Source: Hymenobacter frigidus (GTDB lineage Bacteria > Bacteroidota > Bacteroidia > Cytophagales > Hymenobacteraceae). From it: 64,000 nt of DNA. The stretch spans positions 62,001 through 126,000 of the forward strand of contig NZ_BMGY01000006.1 of the NCBI RefSeq assembly GCF_014640435.1. Direction: 5' to 3'. A program made the translations under genes and the position numbers. Shown here in pieces: positions 7,698 through 14,971 of this stretch. The notes below the pieces were generated by a model. That model was not told the origin of the DNA and did no database searches. It saw only the letters and a program-made list of their open reading frames with translations. Within the stretch, counting starts at the first letter, position 1. The number at the start of each line of letters is the position of its first letter.

Positions 7698-8015
7698 TTA
7701 GTGCTCCCGCTTGGTGCGGCCGGCCCCACCGGCGCCGCGTGCGCCGCGGCCGGCCCTGGCCTCGCGGCCCTGGCTGCCCCGCGCGCCGCGTGCACTCCGC
7801 TCCGGCCGGCTGCCCCGCGCTGAGCGCCCTTCGGCCGGGCTTTCGGGTGCGTCCTCGTCCACCCGCTCGGGTTTGCTTTTGCGCTCGGTTTGGGGCACAG
7901 CTTTCACGGGCGGTTCCGTGGTCGGCGCACCCGGGGCCGGCACCGTTTGGGCCCGGGCCGCTACGGTCCCGCACAATAATAAAACTAAGCAACCCCCACG
8001 CATTAGCATTTTCAT
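7698..8015 (-). CDS. Exported Arg/Gly-rich basic protein
   Basis: 105 residues from the ATG at 8015. Signal peptide MKMLMRGGCLVLLLCGTVAARAQ, then a Pro/Thr/Glu segment (to about residue 60) and an Arg/Gly/Ala/Ser-rich tail (for example RGSRPERSARGARGSQG) ending TKREH. Very basic and probably disordered; no family recognised. The tail is low-complexity, so frame choice rests mainly on the clean signal peptide. It is one of four charged exported proteins in the first 10 kb. Confidence 0.6.
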   Translation of the reverse strand: MKMLMRGGCLVLLLCGTVAARAQTVPAPGAPTTEPPVKAVPQTERKSKPERVDEDAPESPAEGRSARGSRPERSARGARGSQGREARAGRGARGAGGAGRTKREH

Positions 8016-8155
8016 AACGCAAACAAATTCAATAAGCAATGAAGCAATTTACAGCCTTCCGACCGCAAAGGCTGCCGTGAAGCGCCAAAGCCGGCCACGC
8101 CCGGGCTTCCTCAAGGCGCGGTCGGCCCGGCCGGCGCGGCCGTAATCAAATCCGT

Positions 8156-8566
8156 TTAGTGCCCGTGGCCGTGCCCCGCACCGGCGTGCCCGGCACCGGC
8201 GTGGCTGCTGCCCGTGGCGCGACTGCCGCGCTGGCCGTGCTCACCGCCCCGGCCGCTGCGGGGCGTGTGGCCGGTGTCGCGACTGTCGCGACTGTCGCGG
8301 GCTACGGCACTCACGGCAGCCCCCTTGTCGGCCCCGGTGAGCGTCGTGGTCTTGGCAAAGGTGCTCACGTTCTGACCGTGGTTGTCGGGCTTCGCGGCCT
8401 TGTCGTCGTTGCGGTCATCGTCGGCGTCGTGCTGCTTGGTTCTAGTGTCTTGCTTGCGCTCTATCGCAGCGGCTTTCTCCGGAGCCGAGGAAACCGCAGC
8501 GGGCGCTTGGGCCATGGCCGCTACCGAGCACAACAGGGCAACAGCAGAGAAAAGCATCTTTTTCAT
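8156..8566 (-). CDS. Exported hydrophilic His-rich protein
   Basis: 136 residues. Signal peptide ends SVAAMAQ (about residue 20). The mature part is rich in Asp, Lys, Arg, Gly and His; a central segment STFAKTTTLTGADKGAAVSA looks structured, followed by RDSRDSRD and a C-terminal run of SHAGAGHAGAGHGHGH. The His tail could bind metal. Function unknown. It is transcribed in the same direction as 7698-8015, 140 bp apart, and lies next to the family-3 palindrome. Confidence 0.65.
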   Translation of the reverse strand: MKKMLFSAVALLCSVAAMAQAPAAVSSAPEKAAAIERKQDTRTKQHDADDDRNDDKAAKPDNHGQNVSTFAKTTTLTGADKGAAVSAVARDSRDSRDTGHTPRSGRGGEHGQRGSRATGSSHAGAGHAGAGHGHGH

Positions 8567-8597
8567 AAAGGACTTTTACTTTAAGAAGTTAGGGAAT

Positions 8598-8790
8598 GAA
8601 GCTGTTTAGAAAGTCAATCTTTTTGAGCGTTTGTCATCCTGAGCATTCTGCGATTAAAGCAGAGACGAAGGACCTTATCCCGGCTACAACACGCTTGAAC
8701 GAGACCGTTCAGTTGTGATAAGGTCCTTCGTCTCTGCTTTAATCGCAGAATGCTCAGGATGACAGACTTCTTGACTTTCTAAACAGCTTC
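8598..8790. repeat. Dispersed palindrome, family 3, 193 bp
   Basis: Outer ends GAAGCTGTTTAGAAAGTCAA (8598-8617) and TTGACTTTCTAAACAGCTTC (8771-8790) pair perfectly. Inside, arms with GTCATCCTGAGCATTCTGCG… and GACGAAGGACCTTATC pair over more than 45 bp. A shorter member lies at 21032-21120. Confidence 0.9.
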
Positions 8791-8930
8791 AATGACACAA
8801 ACCTACTGACTCAACATGATGCAAAAATGATAGCGAATGCCTCTCCCCATCCTCACTCGCCAGCCAGGCAGCCCTCGGGCACCTGCGCCAAGTGGAGCTG
8901 CCTCGTAGGTAAGAGCACCGCCCGGCCCGA

Positions 8931-9054
8931 TTACACCGCCAGGTTGAGCACCACGCCCACCGCCGCCGCGGCAATGATGCTGAACACCGCTTTCAGCGAG
9001 GCGCTCAATCAGCGGCGCCCCCACCAGAATGAAGACGAAGCAGGGCAGATAGAG
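8931..9054 (-). pseudogene. Relic of a chromate transporter (chrA-like)
   Basis: Two minus-strand pieces read as part of a ChrA-type membrane protein: LYLPCFVFILVGAPLIERL (from 9054), then after a frame change and apparent deletion, LKAVFSIIAAAAVGVVLNLA (to about 8934), ending at a stop at 8931. The GAPxIE and AAxVGVxxNLA motifs are typical of the ChrA C-terminal half. Nothing of the rest of the gene is visible in 8567-9306, which otherwise holds palindromes. Confidence 0.5.
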
Positions 9055-9063
9055 TTAATAAAA

Positions 9064-9168
9064 CAGTCATGCTGAGCGCAGTCGAAGCATCTCTGCCGCT
9101 TCGTTGCACCGGCTCAAGCGAAGCGGTAGAGATGCTTTGACAAGCGGACGCCAGATAAGCATGACCGT
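9064..9168. repeat. Dispersed palindrome, family 2, mixed arms
   Basis: The left arm has the GCTGAGCGCAGTCGAAGCAT version and the right arm the GGACGCCAGATAAGCATGAC version of the family. They pair only partly, so this looks like a hybrid of two subtypes. About 10 bp downstream lies TTAGCTAATTCAAACAGCT (9181-9199), which recurs at 60552. Confidence 0.75.
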
Positions 9169-9239
9169 TTTAGAATGATTTTAGCTAATTCAAACAGCTC
9201 CTTAGGGATTTCCCTGATTGCCCACGCCTCCCAGCAAGC

Positions 9240-9300
9240 GCCCCGAAACCGGAAACGCCCGACCGCTCAGTGAGCAGTCGGGCGTTTCCGGTTTCGGGGC
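9240..9300. terminator. Strong hairpin, 24-bp perfect stem
   Basis: 9240-9263 pairs perfectly with 9277-9300; the loop can fold further (GCTCA/TGAGC). It lies 6 bp downstream of the stop codon of the minus-strand gene 9307-9975 and probably ends it. A diverged copy is at 1970-2010. Confidence 0.75.
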
Positions 9301-9306
9301 TAGGGG

Positions 9307-9975
9307 TTAGCGCCGCGGAAACAGCACGTCGAGGATGTCACGGCCCACGGTGCCGGGGCGGCGGCGGTCTTCTTCCCGCCAGTTGTACTCGGCGTCATAG
9401 GCCTGGTCCCCGTGCAGAATAAACGCGCCGGGCTCCAAGCGTACCCCGGCGAGGCGGTCGCAGCTGGTGGGCGGCGGTTGTTGGCCGGCCGGGCGGTTGG
9501 GGTACCACACGCGGCACTCGCCGGGGGGCGGGTACTGCCCCCGCGGCACACCGGCCAGCTCCCGGGGGCCCGCCGTGCCCGCCCGGGGCAGAATCACCCG
9601 ACCCAGAACGCCGCCCAGGCCCCCCACCGGGCGCGGGTTCCGGCTGTCGTAGCGGCCGTCTCTGCCGCGCTTATCCCGGTCGTCATCGCCGCGCCTACCC
9701 CGGTCGTCATCGTCCCGGTCGTCATTGCGGTCCTTGCCCTCTTTGTACCGTTCGTTACGGTCTTTGTCGTAATCCTTGCGGTCTTTTTCGTAGTCTTTTC
9801 TGCGGTCCTTGTCGTAGTCTTTGTTGTAGTCCTTGCGGTCTTTGTCCTTGTACTCCCTGTCTTTATATTCCTTCTTGTATTTGTCTTTATCCTTGCCTTT
9901 GCCATCGTCTTGGGCTGAAGCCGCCGAAGTCGAAAGCAGCAGACTGGCGGCGAGCAGGTAATGTGCGGGTTTCAT
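9307..9975 (-). CDS. Exported charged-repeat protein, unknown function
   Basis: 222 residues. Signal peptide MKPAHYLLAASLLLSTSAASAQ. Residues ~23-110 consist almost only of Lys, Asp, Arg, Tyr and Glu in short repeats (KDYNKDYDKDRRKDYEKDRK), followed by a Gly/Arg/Asp linker. The C-terminal ~100 residues look folded (RELAGVPRGQYPPPGECRVW, DRLAGVRLEPGAFILHGDQA) and end DILDVLFPRR. The C-terminal part with PPGxCRxW resembles small Bacteroidetes/Proteobacteria exported proteins of unknown role. A decayed paralogue end lies at 2027-2070. The next gene starts divergently 149 bp away at 10125. Confidence 0.7.
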   Translation of the reverse strand: MKPAHYLLAASLLLSTSAASAQDDGKGKDKDKYKKEYKDREYKDKDRKDYNKDYDKDRRKDYEKDRKDYDKDRNERYKEGKDRNDDRDDDDRGRRGDDDRDKRGRDGRYDSRNPRPVGGLGGVLGRVILPRAGTAGPRELAGVPRGQYPPPGECRVWYPNRPAGQQPPPTSCDRLAGVRLEPGAFILHGDQAYDAEYNWREEDRRRPGTVGRDILDVLFPRR

Positions 9976-10124
9976 GGGGGTGGGAAAAGTTAAGTGATGA
10001 GGCGCTTACGTCCGGGCATTGTCAAAGTTCGGGCCACAACCCTTGCACCCCCGCAGCCCCTTTTCGCCCCCCGGCGTACAAGCCGGGCTACCCATTGCCT
10101 GGAAAGCCAGTTTCTTTGCCCGCC

Positions 10125-11912
10125 ATGCTGCACGAGTTTCTCTTTACGCCCTTCGCCGACCCCGCCACCGCGCAGCTCTACGACCGGCTGGTGGCCACGC
10201 TGCGTGCCGACCCCGGCCCCGGTGCGACGCTGCTGCTCGGCCACTTTGCCGTGGCGGACGGCGGCGAGCCGCTCGATGCCGTCGTCATCCGGCCGCACAG
10301 CATCACGGTTCTGGTGTTGGTGCCCCGCGGCGGCCCGCTCCAGATGCCCGCCTTGGGCTACGGCGCCTGGCCCCTCGACGGCCGCCCCCTGGCCGGCTCC
10401 ACCCCCGGGGCCGACAACCCCTACGAGCAGTTCCAGCGCCAAAAAGCCGCGCTGGCCACTTGGCTGCAACCCCAGTTCGGCCCCGAGCAAGCCAACCTGC
10501 AGTTCATTTCCGGGCTGGTGGTGTTCGGGGCGTCCGTCACCTTCGGCCCCGAAGTAGAGGGACACCTGAGCCAGCTGCCCGACGGCAGCTTTCAGCTCCT
10601 GGCCGACGCCGCCCAGTTGCCCCGCCGCCTAACCCAGCTTGCCCGCCCCGAAATCGACCTTCCCGAGGCCGACCTCATCGAATGGGCCCACAACCTGGCC
10701 ACCGCCGACAACGACGACCCGCAACCCGAACCGGCCGCCTCCGCCGGCCTGCCCCTCGCCGAGCCGGCCCCCGCGCCCAGTTTCCTCCGCCGTGCCTGGA
10801 GCTGGCTCGGGGCCGACGACATTCCCCACGACACTCCTTACGGCCATCCCGCCGCCCAGGCCGCCGCCAGCAGCGCCGAAAAGCAGCGCCTCGAACAACT
10901 GCAGCGCGATGCCCAAACCCAGCTGCAGCAGCAGCTCCAGGCCCTCGAAGCCCGCGAAGCCGAGCGCGAGCGGCGCATGGAAGAGCTGCGCACCGAGTTG
11001 GCCCAAGCCCCGCCCGTCACCACCGAGGCCCAGACCCTGCGCGACCGCCTAGCCATCGAGAGCCGGGAAAAAGCCGTGCTGGAGGCATCCATCCGCGCCT
11101 CGCGCGCCGAGTCCGACCGCCGCAATCGCGACCTCGACGCCAAGATTCAACAACTTGGTCACCTCATCGAGCAGCTGAATAACCGCCCCCTTGGCACCTT
11201 CCCGGCGGCCAGTGGCAGCCAGCGCCGCCGCCGACGCCTGCCGCGTGTAGCCGCCGTAGTAGGGGTGGCCGCCCTGTTGGGTGCGGGGGCGTGGGGCGTC
11301 AGTCAAATGGACCGCACGTCGTCTACTCCCACGCCGGCCAAGGAAGTGCGCCAGTCAGCAGCGGCGAGCCGCCCCGCCGCCGGGGCCGCCACGACCACGA
11401 ACCCGGCGCCGGTGGCTCAGCAGCCCCCCGCGCCAACGGCCAGCGAAAGCCCAGCCAGTGGCCCCCAGAATGAGCCCGCCGCCGCGGACCCCTACGAGGC
11501 GCGCTACCCGTATTCGGACGGCTACGCCCGGGTGAAGAAAAACGGGGCCTACACATTTATTGATGCGGAAGGTCAGCCGTTCCCCCGCACTTTTCTCGAG
11601 GCCCGGGACTTTTCGGAAGGCCACGCGGCCGTGCGCGACCAGCGCGGCTGGCAGTACATCACCGGCCCGGAACCAGAGGACCCAAATACCCCGCCCTTCT
11701 TATTCCGCGAAGCGTATTCCTTCCGCGACGGCTTGGCCCGCGTGCGCCTGGACCCGGGCTACACCTACATCACCAAAAGGAACCTGGCCGGGCAGGGCCC
11801 CTCGGTGTTTCAGATATACGATACGGCGACGGATTTTGAGAACGGCCGGGCCCAGGTCACCCTGCAGGAGCGTCGCTTCACGATTGACACGAACGGCCAG
11901 CCGGTGGACTAA
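10125..11912 (+). CDS. NERD-like, coiled-coil, WG-repeat membrane protein
   Basis: 595 residues from the ATG at 10125; an earlier in-frame start would overlap the divergent gene. Residues ~1-150 resemble a nuclease-related (NERD) domain: DAVVIRPHSITVLVLV followed by NPYEQFQRQKAALATWL. The E-x-K expected after the Asp in active nucleases is not seen, so it may be inactive. Residues ~240-370 are a Gln/Glu/Arg coiled coil, ~378-398 a membrane helix (VAAVVGVAALLGAGAWGV), ~400-455 a Pro/Ala linker, and ~455-595 WG-type repeats (YPYSDGYARVKKNGAYTFID, FSEGHAAVRDQRGWQYI). The WG part would face the opposite side of the membrane from the NERD-like part. Domain calls are by eye; function unknown. Confidence 0.75.
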   Translation: MLHEFLFTPFADPATAQLYDRLVATLRADPGPGATLLLGHFAVADGGEPLDAVVIRPHSITVLVLVPRGGPLQMPALGYGAWPLDGRPLAGSTPGADNPYEQFQRQKAALATWLQPQFGPEQANLQFISGLVVFGASVTFGPEVEGHLSQLPDGSFQLLADAAQLPRRLTQLARPEIDLPEADLIEWAHNLATADNDDPQPEPAASAGLPLAEPAPAPSFLRRAWSWLGADDIPHDTPYGHPAAQAAASSAEKQRLEQLQRDAQTQLQQQLQALEAREAERERRMEELRTELAQAPPVTTEAQTLRDRLAIESREKAVLEASIRASRAESDRRNRDLDAKIQQLGHLIEQLNNRPLGTFPAASGSQRRRRRLPRVAAVVGVAALLGAGAWGVSQMDRTSSTPTPAKEVRQSAAASRPAAGAATTTNPAPVAQQPPAPTASESPASGPQNEPAAADPYEARYPYSDGYARVKKNGAYTFIDAEGQPFPRTFLEARDFSEGHAAVRDQRGWQYITGPEPEDPNTPPFLFREAYSFRDGLARVRLDPGYTYITKRNLAGQGPSVFQIYDTATDFENGRAQVTLQERRFTIDTNGQPVD

Positions 11913-11921
11913 AGGCCATAG

Positions 11922-12173
11922 ATATTCCAGTCCGGCGAAGGCTACACCAGCAAAACCAGCTGCGAAAACGGCATCCAGAGCGTCAAAGCCAACTGCCAGC
12001 CTTAGCGTTTCGAGTCGTTCTTCAACGCCGGCCAATACGGCTTCAACCAGGTGGCCGCCAATGGCGAAATCATTGGCCGTAGCGAGAAGTACCCTGCCAC
12101 CCAGGCCCGCGACCAGGGCCTCCAAGTCGTCCTGCGCAAAGCCCCCGAGGCCCGCGTTCAGGACTTGGGCTAA
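11922..12173 (+). pseudogene. YegP-like (DUF1508) gene relic
   Basis: One frame reads FQSGEGYTSKTSCENGIQSV, then a TAG at 12003-12005, then FNAGQYGFNQVAANGEIIGR…, ending with TAA at 12171. The G-Y-x-F-N…A-N-G-E-I-I-G and Y-T-S-K…N-G-I-x-S-V patterns are those of the two DUF1508 repeats of YegP-family proteins. The first repeat's beginning is missing and the stop splits the rest, so it is non-functional unless read through. It starts 10 bp after the WG-repeat gene. Confidence 0.7.
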
Positions 12174-12190
12174 CAACTTAAAACAATATG

Positions 12191-12223
12191 AAAAGCTCGC
12201 TGGTAACGTATCGGCGAGCTTTT
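12191..12223 (+). terminator. Hairpin terminator
   Basis: AAAAGCTCGC (12191-12200) pairs with GCGAGCTTTT (12214-12223), followed by CTC. It closes the WG-repeat/YegP region. I see no gene in 12224-12364. Confidence 0.7.
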
Positions 12224-12364
12224 CTCATGAAGGGGTAAACTTCGCAAAAATTGTAGCATGCGCTTTTACGCTGCCTTAGCCGTTGGCACATAATTCCGAC
12301 CTTTTCCAGTAGAATTCGTAGGGCGGGGTGCAGTCGCCCCATCCTCAGGTAGTCATCCCCTTTT

Positions 12365-12688
12365 ATGTCCGCCCGCCTCTTACTCCGTCTGCTCACCTTG
12401 TTGCTCGGTAGCTTCTACCTCGGCAGCGTGTGCGAGCTGGATACGGAAGAGTGCAAGCAGAACTACGCCAAGGAATGCCACGCCTACGTGGCCGCCCGCC
12501 CCGAGGTGAATATGCCGGCGGCGGCGGTCCAACCCGCCACCCCGGCCGCCGTGCTGGCGGCCCCGCGCTGGCAAATCATGTGGGCCGCCGTTTTCCCGGC
12601 AACCCCCGCCGACCGGGCCTGGCCCCGCGCCGAAAGCCCGCCCCCGCAGCAGCGGCGCTACCTCTGGTGCGCCGTGCTGCAAGTCTGA
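12365..12688 (+). CDS. Small exported Cys protein upstream of TonB receptor
   Basis: 107 residues. Hydrophobic N-terminus (MSARLLLRLLTLLLGSFYLG), then C23, C30 and C38 in SVCELDTEECKQNYAKECH, a Pro/Ala-rich middle, and an end ESPPPQQRRYLWCAVLQV. The PPP motif followed by an aromatic/hydrophobic tail resembles the end of the HYC_CC_PP-like protein at 38525-38968, which also sits next to a TonB receptor. It precedes the receptor at 12791 by 102 bp on the same strand. A role in the same uptake process is inference; no family is securely assigned. Confidence 0.55.
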   Translation: MSARLLLRLLTLLLGSFYLGSVCELDTEECKQNYAKECHAYVAARPEVNMPAAAVQPATPAAVLAAPRWQIMWAAVFPATPADRAWPRAESPPPQQRRYLWCAVLQV

Positions 12689-12790
12689 AATCTGGAAGCT
12701 GTTGCCTAACCCCGCCGACGCGAAGCCGCGCCGCCGGAGTCCCCGTTTCCCGTTTTTCAACCTTGCCGGACGTTCCGCGTCCTCCTTTTC

Positions 12791-14971
12791 ATGCGAATAT
12801 TTCTTGTCCTGGCCCTGCTCCTGAGCAGCGCCTACGCCGCCGTGGCCCAGAGCCCCTTGCGTGTGCTGGTGCGCGATGAGCGCACCAAAACCGCCTTGCC
12901 CGGCGTGACCGTGGCCATTCCTGCCCTGCGCATTGGCGCGGCCACCGACGCCGACGGCCGCGCCACGCTGCCCGACGTGCCCGCCGGCCCCCAGCAGGTG
13001 CAGGTTGGAAGCATGGGCTACGCTTCCCGCACCGTTACGTTCACCCTGCCCCAAACCGGCGACGCACCCGCCCTGGTCGAGCTCGAACCCAGCAGCCTCG
13101 AATTGCAGGGCGTGGTCGTCGAAGCCACCCGCACGGGCTCGCGCATCGAGGACGTACCCGTCCGCATCGAGGTGCTTGGGCCCGAAGAGCTGGCCGAAAA
13201 AAGTAGTATGCGTCCGGCCAACATCGCCATGCTGCTCACCGAGGCCAGCGGCATTCAGCCGCAGTTCACCTCCGCCAATTCCGGCAGCGTGGCCTTCCGC
13301 ATCCAGGGCCTCGACGGGCGCTACACCCAGCTGCTCAAAGACGGCTTTCCCCTGTTCGGCGGCTTCTCGCAGGGTCTGAGTCTGGTGCAGGTGCCACCCC
13401 TGGACTTGCGCCAGGTGGAAATCATCAAGGGCGCGTCCTCGGCCCTCTACGGCGGCGACGCCATCGCCGGCCTGGTGAACCTGGTGAGCAAAACGCCCAC
13501 CGAAACGCCCGAACTGAACGTGCTGCTCAACCAGACCCAAAAGGGCGGGCGCGACCTCACCGCCTTCTACACCGGCCGCACCGGCCGGCTCGGCCTCACC
13601 CTGCTGGCCACCCAAAACACCCAGCAGGCCCGCGACGTGAGCGGCGACCGGTTCACCGACTTGCCCCAGGTGCAGGCCACCACCGTCAACCCGCGCCTGT
13701 ACTTTTACGCCACCGACTCGACCACGCTCTATGCCGGCCTGAACGCCACCGTCGACGCCCGCGCCGGCGGCTACCTGCCCGCCCTCGACAACCCCACCGC
13801 GGCCGGCTACACCGAGCGCAACCGCTCGGAGCGCTACAACACCCAGCTGCGGCTCGATTCCCACGTCGGCCGCAAGCGGGTGCTCACCCTCAAAAACAGC
13901 GTCAGCGGCTTCACCCGCCGCATAGAGGCAGGCGGCCAGTACTTCGCCGGCCGCCAGCTCTCCACCTATTCCGAAGCCTCGCTGCTCTTGCCCTTTGGCG
14001 CCCACCGGGCCGTGTTCGGCGCCAACGTGCTGACCGACGACTTCCGCGAAACCGACCGCGCCCCGGCCCTGGCCGCCCGTGACTACCGCTACCAGACCTA
14101 CGGCCTGTTTGCCCAGGACGACTGGCGCATCCTCCAAAACCTGACCCTGCAGGCCGGCCTGCGCACCGATTACCAGCGCCCCTACGGCCTGTTCGTGCTG
14201 CCGCGCTTCTCGGCCCTCTACAAAGCCGGCGAGCACGTCAGCCTGCGGGCCGGTGGCGGCTTCGGCTACAAAGCGCCCACCATCTTCAGCAGCGCCACCG
14301 AGCAGCAAGCTTACGTGAACGTGTTGCCCCTCGACGTGGCGAAGCTGCAAGCCGAAACCTCACAGGGCCTCAACGCCGACGTGACCGTGCGCGGCCGGCT
14401 CGGCGAGCTGAACGCCTCCCTCAACCAGGCCGTGTTCTACACCCGCCTCAACCACACGCTGATTCCCGACCCCGCCCAGCTGGCTCGGGGCCTCACCCAT
14501 TTCCGCAACGCGCCCACGCCCATCACCGCCCGCGGCCTCGAAACCAACCTGCGCCTGGCCGTGGAAGGGCTGCAATTCTTCACCGCTTACACCTTCACCG
14601 ATACCCGCCAGACCTACGACCCCGTCCAGCCCGCCGAACTTCCTTTCGTCTCGCGCCACCGCCTGGTGCTCACCACCGTGTTCGAGCAGGAGAAAAACTT
14701 TCGGCTCGGCCTCGAAGGCACCTACAACGGCCCGCAGTACCTCGGCGAAGGCGCCCGCCAGGGGCAGGGCTTCTGGCTACTCGGCGTGCTCGGAGAGAAG
14801 ATGTTTGCCCCCCACTTCTCCGTGGTGCTCAACGTCGAGAACTTCCTCGACGTTCGCCAAACCCGCTTCGAATCCGTCGTGCTCGGTACGCCTACCAGCC
14901 CCACGTTCCGCCCCCTTTACGCGCCGCTCGATGGCATCGTGGCCAATGCGGCTTTGAAAATCACGCTTTGA
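12791..14971 (+). CDS. TonB-dependent outer-membrane receptor
   Basis: 726 residues. Signal peptide ends AAVAQ (residue ~20). Residues ~22-110 are a carboxypeptidase-regulatory-like beta domain (VRDERTKTALPGVTVAIPAL…GYASRTVTF). A TonB plug follows (~125-235; FRIQGLDGRYTQLLKDGFPL and VEIIKGASSALYGGDAIAGL), then a barrel ending FVNAALKITL-like (VANAALKITL). It should bind a ligand at the cell surface and import it using TonB energy. The stop codon overlaps the ATG of the MFS transporter (TGATG), so the two are co-translated and probably handle the same compound, for example a siderophore or metal chelate; the ligand is not evident. Confidence 0.92.
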   Translation: MRIFLVLALLLSSAYAAVAQSPLRVLVRDERTKTALPGVTVAIPALRIGAATDADGRATLPDVPAGPQQVQVGSMGYASRTVTFTLPQTGDAPALVELEPSSLELQGVVVEATRTGSRIEDVPVRIEVLGPEELAEKSSMRPANIAMLLTEASGIQPQFTSANSGSVAFRIQGLDGRYTQLLKDGFPLFGGFSQGLSLVQVPPLDLRQVEIIKGASSALYGGDAIAGLVNLVSKTPTETPELNVLLNQTQKGGRDLTAFYTGRTGRLGLTLLATQNTQQARDVSGDRFTDLPQVQATTVNPRLYFYATDSTTLYAGLNATVDARAGGYLPALDNPTAAGYTERNRSERYNTQLRLDSHVGRKRVLTLKNSVSGFTRRIEAGGQYFAGRQLSTYSEASLLLPFGAHRAVFGANVLTDDFRETDRAPALAARDYRYQTYGLFAQDDWRILQNLTLQAGLRTDYQRPYGLFVLPRFSALYKAGEHVSLRAGGGFGYKAPTIFSSATEQQAYVNVLPLDVAKLQAETSQGLNADVTVRGRLGELNASLNQAVFYTRLNHTLIPDPAQLARGLTHFRNAPTPITARGLETNLRLAVEGLQFFTAYTFTDTRQTYDPVQPAELPFVSRHRLVLTTVFEQEKNFRLGLEGTYNGPQYLGEGARQGQGFWLLGVLGEKMFAPHFSVVLNVENFLDVRQTRFESVVLGTPTSPTFRPLYAPLDGIVANAALKITL

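Noticed and set aside
7462..8022. 186-codon frame on the minus strand overlapping the 7698-8015 gene
   Set aside because: Cys/Arg/Gly-rich without signal peptide; the other frame has a clear signal peptide.
12380..14350. Long open frame (656 codons) on the minus strand opposite the first TonB receptor
   Set aside because: It is antisense to a gene with clear plug and barrel motifs. High GC removes stop codons, and the product is Gly/His/Gln-rich with no fold. Same for the long frames opposite ftsI (42279-44003) and the BON protein (62127-63551).
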